From contig JAIOSX010000059.1 of assembly GCA_021107345.1 (NCBI GenBank), positions 1 through 11,637 on the forward strand: 11,637 bases of DNA, written 5' to 3'. The DNA is from Candidatus Aegiribacteria sp. GTDB lineage: Bacteria > Fermentibacterota > Fermentibacteria > Fermentibacterales > Fermentibacteraceae. The notes below the pieces were generated by a model that was not told the DNA's origin, searched no databases, and saw nothing but the letters and a program-made list of their open reading frames with translations. A program made the position numbers and the translations under genes. Position 1 is the first letter of the stretch. Each line of letters starts with the position of its first letter. Shown piece by piece: positions 7,223-11,637 of this stretch.

Positions 7223-7404
7223 TGCATATTGCCAGAGGATTGTCAATACAATTCTCAATTATCACCAGTCAGAAATGTATCACAGCCCGCACTTGTCTTC
7301 TGCAGCTGGAGGGAACTCAAACATCTACAGCTTTTGGGGTGAATCTCAGCTTCTGGACGGGTGTATGCAGACTAAATTATATGAGGTATTATTCAATCGA
7401 TACG

Positions 7405-7435
7405 CCGGGGAGCAGGTAAGCTGCCCCGGGGTTTT
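7405..7435 (+). terminator. GC-rich hairpin resembling a rho-independent terminator
   Basis: CCGGGGAGC (7405-7413) pairs with GCT-G-CCCCGG (7420-7429), giving nine base pairs with one bulged G and loop AGGTAA. GGTTTT follows. The T-run is short. No plus-strand gene precedes it, so it would end an unannotated transcript, or it may be a structural element in a leader. Confidence 0.35.
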
Positions 7436-7477
7436 CAGTACATCGGCTTGTCTGAACCAGGTGCTGAAGAGATTGAG

Positions 7478-7508
7478 TTGACGACCTGCAGGTATAAAGT
7501 CATAGAAT
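7478..7508 (+). promoter_or_regulatory. Weak candidate promoter of the beta-helix gene
   Basis: TTGACG (7478-7483) and TAGAAT (7503-7508) each match the sigma-70 boxes at 5 of 6 positions, but the spacer is 19 bases, which is longer than ideal. The leader would be about 85 bases. Confidence 0.25.
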
Positions 7509-7599
7509 GTACATACAAACGTCCCTATGCAGAATAGAAGGTTTGCCAATCGAACCTGTATCGGGAGAGGCGCTCCAAAGATGAAAGGAAAATCATAAT

Positions 7600-9126
7600 A
7601 TGAAGTTTACACCGGGAACTGTTCTTCCTGTCGCTTTTGCAATGCTGCTTTTTACCGTATCAGCAGGCGCAGAGACTTATTATGTATCTACCACCGGCGA
7701 CAACGGGAACAGTGGAACCAGTCCAGGTTCAGCATTCGCAACTATCCAGTACGCGGCCGATATAGTTACAGAGGGCGACAGCGTCCTTGTGCTGGATGGG
7801 GAATACGCTGGATTCGATCTGAGAACCAGCGGTTCTCAGACATCCCCAATCGTTTTTGCGGCAATGTATGACAACGCAGTAATCAATCAACAAAATCCAG
7901 TCACCGCTGACGGCATCAACATCGAAAATGCGGAGTGGATCATTATTGACGGCTTCAATCTCACAGGTCTGCCACGTAACGGTGTCAGGGTTGCCGTATC
8001 TTCAAATGTCACGGTCAGGTACTGTCTCTGCGAATACTGCGATTCCCGCGGGATATTCACAGGCTTCGCAGACTGGGTTACAATAGAACACAACGAATGC
8101 TGTTACAGTGTTACAGAGCACGGCATCTACACATCCAACAGCGGCGATCATCCAGTTATCCGTTTCAACCACTGCCATCACAACAACGGCTGCGGTATTC
8201 ACATGAACGGTGACCTCAGCTCCGGGGGCGACGGCATTATCTCGGATGCCATCGTCGAAGCCAACATCATACATGACAACGGCCAGAGCGGCGGGTCAGG
8301 CATCAACTGCGACGGAGTAGTTGAATCTGTCATATTCAACAACCTTCTTTACAACAACCACTCCAGCGGTATAAGCCTTTACAGGATAGATGGAGCTACA
8401 GGGTCACACGATGTCGAAATCTACAACAACACAATTGTTCAGCCGGATGACGGGCGATGGGGAATCAATATCAACACAGGGTCTACAAATGCAACGCTTC
8501 GAAACAACATCGTTCTGAGTGCCCATTCGTGGAGGGGCAGCATAAAAATCGATGCTTCATCCATGCCCGGCTTCACCAGTGATTACAGCATACTGGAAGA
8601 CAGGCTCAGCATCGATGGAGGAAGCACTGTAATAACTCTTCAGCAATGGCAGATTTATGGCTATGACATTCATTCACAGGTCTGTTCGAGCTGGAGTGAT
8701 CTATTCCTCAACTGGCAGCAGGAAGATTACCACATCACTTCTTCCTCACAGGCAACGGACACCGGGACAGACGAGGTTCAGTCAATCGTGCAGTTCGACC
8801 TTGATGGAATTACCAGACCTCAGGGAACAGGGTGGGACATAGGTTCATACGAATACAGCACTACAGGTATCGATCCTGACCCCCATACGATTTCACAACC
8901 AGGACATATATCGTCTCCAGGTATGCTTACATTCATTGAACTGCCATCCGGCTCCAGCGTAACCGTCTTCGATATTTGCGGTAGAAGAATCACACGTCTC
9001 TACGAAACGGATGGTCAGGCTGTCTGGAACACCGGCAGAGTTCCCTGCGGTATCTATCTCTACGTATTGAGCAGCAGCGGAAATATCCACATATATGGAA
9101 ACAAAGCTGTAATTGTAAGAAACTGA
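7600..9126 (+). CDS. Secreted right-handed parallel beta-helix protein with T9SS-like C-terminal domain
   Basis: A 508-residue protein. Signal peptide 1-24 (hydrophobic VLPVAFAMLLFTVSAGA, cleavage before ETYY). Residues 26-70 (YYVSTTGDNGN..GT, AFATIQYAADIVTEGDSVLVLDGEY) are the typical entry of pectate-lyase-like or DUF1565-type beta-helix proteins. About eight coils follow (105-310) with the pattern GI-(x)-NVT(V/I)--N-(C/I), including GVRVAVSSNVTVRYC, GIYTSN, GININT and Asn ladders such as IYNNTIV. A tail from about 435 has TVFDICGRRITRLYE and GIYLYVL, as in T9SS/FlgD-like sorting domains, and ends in KAVIVRN. Eight cysteines cluster between 142 and 237. The start ATG 7600 has AAAGGA about 10 bases upstream. 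Substrate is unknown: polysaccharide lyase or surface-binding protein are both possible, and I cannot assign catalytic residues. Confidence 0.9.
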   Translation: MKFTPGTVLPVAFAMLLFTVSAGAETYYVSTTGDNGNSGTSPGSAFATIQYAADIVTEGDSVLVLDGEYAGFDLRTSGSQTSPIVFAAMYDNAVINQQNPVTADGINIENAEWIIIDGFNLTGLPRNGVRVAVSSNVTVRYCLCEYCDSRGIFTGFADWVTIEHNECCYSVTEHGIYTSNSGDHPVIRFNHCHHNNGCGIHMNGDLSSGGDGIISDAIVEANIIHDNGQSGGSGINCDGVVESVIFNNLLYNNHSSGISLYRIDGATGSHDVEIYNNTIVQPDDGRWGININTGSTNATLRNNIVLSAHSWRGSIKIDASSMPGFTSDYSILEDRLSIDGGSTVITLQQWQIYGYDIHSQVCSSWSDLFLNWQQEDYHITSSSQATDTGTDEVQSIVQFDLDGITRPQGTGWDIGSYEYSTTGIDPDPHTISQPGHISSPGMLTFIELPSGSSVTVFDICGRRITRLYETDGQAVWNTGRVPCGIYLYVLSSSGNIHIYGNKAVIVRN

Positions 9127-9234
9127 TAGAAAAGAGAGTATTTTACCAACAAAAATGCCAGCTGTGCCCAGTGACATTCTCGTCCGGAGCTGGGGAAGGA
9201 GCCTTCACCCGGATTCCTCCCATGGATTCTATTG
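9127..9234. other. Convergent intergenic region
   Basis: A 108-base gap between the stops of the beta-helix gene and the GH44 gene. It also marks a change in composition, from about half G+C on the left to strongly AT-rich on the right. It holds the possible minus-strand terminator at 9151-9193. Confidence 0.5.
9151..9193 (-). terminator. Possible terminator of the GH44 gene
   Basis: On the minus strand CCAGCT (9188-9193) pairs with AGCTGG (9158-9163) around a 24-base loop. CATTTTT follows (A-run at 9151-9155 on the plus strand). The position, 40-85 bases after the GH44 stop, fits, but the loop is long and the stem is short. Confidence 0.3.
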
Positions 9235-11088
9235 TTACAAAAGTATAAATTTCTTAGAAACAGTACTATCTCCAGTTTGAACCTGCAAAAAATAGATACC
9301 TGACATGAAATATTTAACATCGATATTAACAGTAGTATCAAATGGAATAATACTCAGTTCTTTTAACTTTTTGCCGGAAATATCATAGATTGAAATACGA
9401 ACAGGAGAATTAACAACTTCAAGGAAATTCACATTTACTTCTTTTATCAGAGAATTGTAATATACCGTGAAACTGCTAACTCCTGGATCTATCTCTTCTT
9501 CCTCTTCTTCTTCTACGAAAGTCCCGCTGGTCAATACAATATGATAAACAGATAACGGAGATAGATTGAAATCAAATTGATTGTTTGTAAATGAAAAACC
9601 GGTTCCATTATGTATTGATGTACTATATCTGTCAAAATACCAGATTTCAGCTGAATTATATTGATAATTACTGGTGATTTGAAAATTACCATTAATGATG
9701 CTATCATAATTTTTATTCAGAACAATGATATGAAGCCATGTAGGATTATTATCATCAACAGTAACATATATTGATGTATTTAAAGTATCACTCATTGTTG
9801 CTAATACTTGTGTAGTTCCAAAGGTATTTGAATTTCCATCATAGTTTCTATAAATATTGAATGCAGTAGCAATATATTCTTCGTATGATCCCCATTTTGA
9901 AGCAAAATAAACTCCATATTTGCCAAATATTCCTAATGCTTCAACCTGTGCTATTCCTCCTGAAATATGGTTTGAAGCTCCGTAATCATATTCACTTATT
10001 GATAATTTTGTGCCGGGGTAGTATTGCTCAATAGCATTATTAAGATAGTGAAGAATTACTACCGGACTGAAATACTGACCAATCCAGCTATCTTCAACAT
10101 AAGTTGAATCCCACAGGGTGCGGGGCACCTGCATTCTTGTTTCAGAAACAGTCTGTGAGGTATCTCCACTATAAACCCCTGCCGGCTCCGGATACCAATG
10201 GACATCAAGAACATCTAAAAGTCTATAACCTGCTGAATCAGAAGCCTGACGCATTAAATCCAGATAAGCATCTATGAATCTATCATAAGTTCCGCTATAA
10301 TTACCCCAGTCTGGTGCACTTTGTAAATCTAAATATGCACTAAAACCATATAGATCTGGTCCAAATACTTCTGCGAATGAATCCATTTCTTTAACTGTTG
10401 CAGCCAAATCGATCGATTTAGACATTAATTCAGCTACAGTTAATGTATCAGAATGAAGTCTTGGATGAGTATACACCCACAATGCAGGTTCATTATCCAG
10501 CATATAGCCCTTAACACCGGTTGCAGTATCTGCTGTTCCATAAGTATCAATTATGAAATTCAACAATTCATCAATGTAAAGTACATTGTCTGTGGTATCA
10601 GGTATCAATACAAATGGTGAACCTTTTCTATTAATTACTTCTACCCATCTGGAAGATGGAGCAGTTTCCGATACTTCAACAGTACCGTTTTTATCTCGAG
10701 CAGCATAACCAGCCATAGGTAATGTAAGTAGACTATAATCATCCTGGTTTAATGATGTATTGTGAAAAGTTGTTAATGATATCCCTGGTACATCATAATC
10801 ACTGTAAGGAACTCCCAGAATCCATGGTATATAATTGTCACTGGAATGATAATAATCCTCTCCGGCATTTGAAGCATTGTTTTCCCAATTAAAACCTGTA
10901 AGTCTATTTCCCCCCATTCTTCTGGCTGTTGAAAAATCTGTAACCGGTATCATATTAACGCCATAGATATATGGACTTATTTGTCCTGTTTCCTGGTTAG
11001 TATTAATATGATAATCCACATTAATTTGCGCCTTAAGCGGGGAAATAGATAGCAGAATTAATACGATTAAATGTCTGCATGTTTTCAT
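9235..11088 (-). CDS. Glycoside hydrolase family 44 beta-glucanase, secreted, with T9SS sorting domain
   Basis: GH44 enzymes cut beta-1,4-glucan chains (cellulose derivatives, xyloglucan) with retention of configuration. The start ATG 11088 has AGGAG six bases upstream (CAGGAG at 11095-11100); upstream Met codons at 11118 and 11094 fit the ribosome binding site worse. The protein has 617 residues. Signal peptide 1-20 (HLIVLILLSISPLKA). Catalytic domain about 24-520: RRMGGNRLTGFNWENNASNA (57-76), general acid/base Glu200 in LDNEPALW (198-204), LDVHWYPE (294-301) and nucleophile Glu366 in ISEYDYG (364-370). A Glu7 linker (526-532) leads to a Por-secretion-type tail (540-617) with ISIYDISGKKLKEL and GIYFLQVQTGD, ending KKFILL. 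Strongly AT-rich (16 G/C in bases 9721-9780), unlike the operon on the left. The enzyme family is clear; exact substrate is not. Confidence 0.93.
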   Translation of the reverse strand: MKTCRHLIVLILLSISPLKAQINVDYHINTNQETGQISPYIYGVNMIPVTDFSTARRMGGNRLTGFNWENNASNAGEDYYHSSDNYIPWILGVPYSDYDVPGISLTTFHNTSLNQDDYSLLTLPMAGYAARDKNGTVEVSETAPSSRWVEVINRKGSPFVLIPDTTDNVLYIDELLNFIIDTYGTADTATGVKGYMLDNEPALWVYTHPRLHSDTLTVAELMSKSIDLAATVKEMDSFAEVFGPDLYGFSAYLDLQSAPDWGNYSGTYDRFIDAYLDLMRQASDSAGYRLLDVLDVHWYPEPAGVYSGDTSQTVSETRMQVPRTLWDSTYVEDSWIGQYFSPVVILHYLNNAIEQYYPGTKLSISEYDYGASNHISGGIAQVEALGIFGKYGVYFASKWGSYEEYIATAFNIYRNYDGNSNTFGTTQVLATMSDTLNTSIYVTVDDNNPTWLHIIVLNKNYDSIINGNFQITSNYQYNSAEIWYFDRYSTSIHNGTGFSFTNNQFDFNLSPLSVYHIVLTSGTFVEEEEEEEIDPGVSSFTVYYNSLIKEVNVNFLEVVNSPVRISIYDISGKKLKELSIIPFDTTVNIDVKYFMSGIYFLQVQTGDSTVSKKFILL

Positions 11089-11143
11089 CTTCATCTCCTG
11101 TAAATCTATGTTTAACATATTCTCTATATTCTATTAATATAAC

Positions 11144-11172
11144 TCTATACCAGGCTGTATTATTGCCGTCAA
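11144..11172 (-). promoter_or_regulatory. Candidate promoter of the GH44 gene
   Basis: On the minus strand TTGACG (11167-11172) and TATAGA (11144-11149) are separated by exactly 17 bases. The leader to ATG 11088 would be about 50 bases and AT-rich. Matches are 5 of 6 and 4 of 6. Confidence 0.42.
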
Positions 11173-11183
11173 GCATGGAAAGT

Positions 11184-11210
11184 GAAGCCTGAGAATTTTC
11201 AGGATGCTTC
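11184..11210. repeat. Inverted repeat upstream of the GH44 promoter
   Basis: GAAGCCTGA (11184-11192) can pair with TCAGG-atg-CTTC (11199-11210), nine pairs with a three-base bulge and a six-base loop. It lies 11 bases upstream of the candidate -35 box, so it could be an operator; no T-run follows, so it is not a terminator. Confidence 0.3.
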
Positions 11211-11312
11211 AGAAAAATGCTGTGGTTTCCGGGATGATATGCATGCAGGTTAATCAGCGTGTTCTATATAGTCCTGGATTGATACCGCTGTTTCTGCTCA
11301 GTTCGGAGAATT

Positions 11313-11416
11313 TTTCCACTAATTCCGTTTTTATCTTTCCAGCAAATTCCGGTGTAAAGTTTCCACCGATTCCGCTCCAAAGTTTCCACTCAGATTCCTC
11401 TGATTTTCCAGTTCCG
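11313..11416. repeat. Five iterated sites at the IS21 end
   Basis: The unit TTTCCA-(2-4 bases)-ATTCCG occurs at 11313, 11336, 11360 and 11383, with a shorter form TTTCCAGTTCCG at 11405. Spacings are 23, 24, 23 and 22 bases, about two helical turns, so all sites face the same side of the DNA. This fits the multiple transposase-binding sites described for IS21 termini. Confidence 0.75.
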
Positions 11417-11435
11417 GCGCTGCCGAATTTTAATA

Positions 11436-11637
11436 TTAATTCTCCTTTACTTGCTCAGTCAAGTTCGCATTTTTTCTTCTCATGGAATCTCCATCAAGAT
11501 CAATCCTGTATGAGTTGTGGATGAGCCTGTCCAGAATGGCATCCGCAACAGTTGGATCTTTGATGGTTTCATACCACTTCTCCGGCGGTATCTGAGATGC
11601 AACTATTGTTGAGCGGACATTGTATCTGTCTTCAAGA
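11436..11637 (-). CDS. istB: IS21 helper ATPase IstB, C-terminal fragment (cut by the window edge)
   Basis: The minus-strand frame is open from the right edge and stops at TAA 11436-11438, giving the last 66 residues. It reads LEDRYNVRSTIVASQIP, then EKWYETIKDPTVADAILDRL and a final RIDLDGDSMRRK. These are the IstB family signatures: the sensor-region STIV-SQ-P, the W-E-I-DPT-ADAILDRL block and the G-SMR-K end. IstB is a DnaA/DnaC-like AAA+ ATPase that assists the IstA transposase in target selection. The N-terminal part with the Walker motifs, and istA, lie outside the window, so intactness cannot be judged. Confidence 0.92.
   Translation of the reverse strand, partial: LEDRYNVRSTIVASQIPPEKWYETIKDPTVADAILDRLIHNSYRIDLDGDSMRRKNANLTEQVKEN

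Larger units (their letters stand above)
7130..7599. other. Divergent intergenic region of 470 bases
   Basis: Lies between the divergent RCC1-repeat and beta-helix genes. It holds the minus-strand promoter candidate at 7194-7222, a direct repeat TTGTCAAT at 7216 and 7240, the hairpin at 7405-7435 and a weak plus-strand promoter candidate at 7478-7508. An open frame of 102 codons (7173-7481) shows no recognisable motif or ribosome binding site and is not called. Its length and the orphan hairpin leave room for a small RNA, but I see no direct proof. Confidence 0.5.
11089..11435. other. Non-coding region between the GH44 gene and istB
   Basis: About 350 bases holding, from left to right, the GH44 leader and promoter candidate, the inverted repeat at 11184-11210, about 80 bases with no signal I can name, and the IS21 end with its iterated sites. 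An open plus-strand frame at 11204-11524 runs across the IS repeats and antisense to istB and is not a gene. Confidence 0.6.
11289..11637 (-). mobile_element. IS21-family insertion sequence, istB-side end (partial)
   Basis: Identified from the IstB C-terminus at the right edge and from the iterated sites between it and the GH44 gene. IS21 elements carry istA then istB, with multiple transposase-binding repeats near each end and termini that begin TG. A suitable TG is at 11289-11290 (TGTTTCTGCTCAG), just outside the first repeat. This exact boundary is a guess, because the other end and the target duplication lie beyond the window. Confidence 0.75.

Noticed and set aside
7173..7481. Plus-strand open frame of 102 codons in the divergent intergenic region
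   Set aside because: No ribosome binding site, no recognisable motif, and it runs through the GC-rich hairpin and the direct repeats.
9491..9515. TTC/CTC-rich run as a phase-variation tract in the GH44 gene
   Set aside because: It is a trinucleotide-type run encoding Glu7 in the linker, so slippage by whole units keeps the frame; the codons are also a GAA/GAG mix, which lowers instability.
11204..11524. Plus-strand open frame of 106 codons near the right edge
   Set aside because: It crosses the iterated IS21 sites and is antisense to the clear IstB coding sequence.

Overview
The window reads as a bacterial chromosome segment, probably from the FCB superphylum (Fibrobacteres-Chlorobi-Bacteroidetes and allied candidate phyla such as Fermentibacterota, Cloacimonadota or Latescibacterota). 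This placement is inference. It rests on three secreted proteins that end in FlgD-like or type IX secretion (T9SS)-like C-terminal domains, next to an ordinary Gram-negative-style housekeeping operon. No rRNA or other strong marker is present, so the phylum cannot be fixed.

Left part (1-4899, + strand): a tightly packed, translationally coupled operon. It holds ftsH (5' end outside the window), folE (GTP cyclohydrolase I, starting inside the ftsH reading frame), folP (dihydropteroate synthase with an N-terminal extension, 1-base overlap), cdaA (membrane diadenylate cyclase, 4-base overlap) and, 2 bases later, a protein with the outline of a trans-isoprenyl diphosphate synthase but without its catalytic residues. 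The operon joins membrane proteolysis, folate synthesis and c-di-AMP signalling. The last gene sits where many bacteria carry the CdaA regulator cdaR/ybbR. Together with the altered triphosphate loop of FolE, it is the most novel content here.

Middle part (4900-9126): a minus-strand gene for a secreted protein of 14 RCC1-like repeats (39 residues, 117 bases each) plus an FlgD-like C-terminal domain, interrupted by one extra T at 6454/6455. A 470-base divergent intergenic region follows, with candidate promoters and an orphan hairpin. Then comes a plus-strand gene for a secreted, cysteine-rich right-handed beta-helix protein with a T9SS-like tail.

Right part (9127-11637): an AT-rich minus-strand gene for a glycoside hydrolase family 44 beta-glucanase with signal peptide, Glu7 linker and Por-secretion-type tail. 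Upstream lies the end of an IS21-family insertion sequence: five iterated 22-24-base-spaced sites and the C-terminus of IstB running off the right edge. Base composition and the adjacent IS suggest that the GH44 gene was acquired horizontally.

Together the right two thirds encode export and cell-surface or polysaccharide-related functions, while the left third is conserved core metabolism and signalling.
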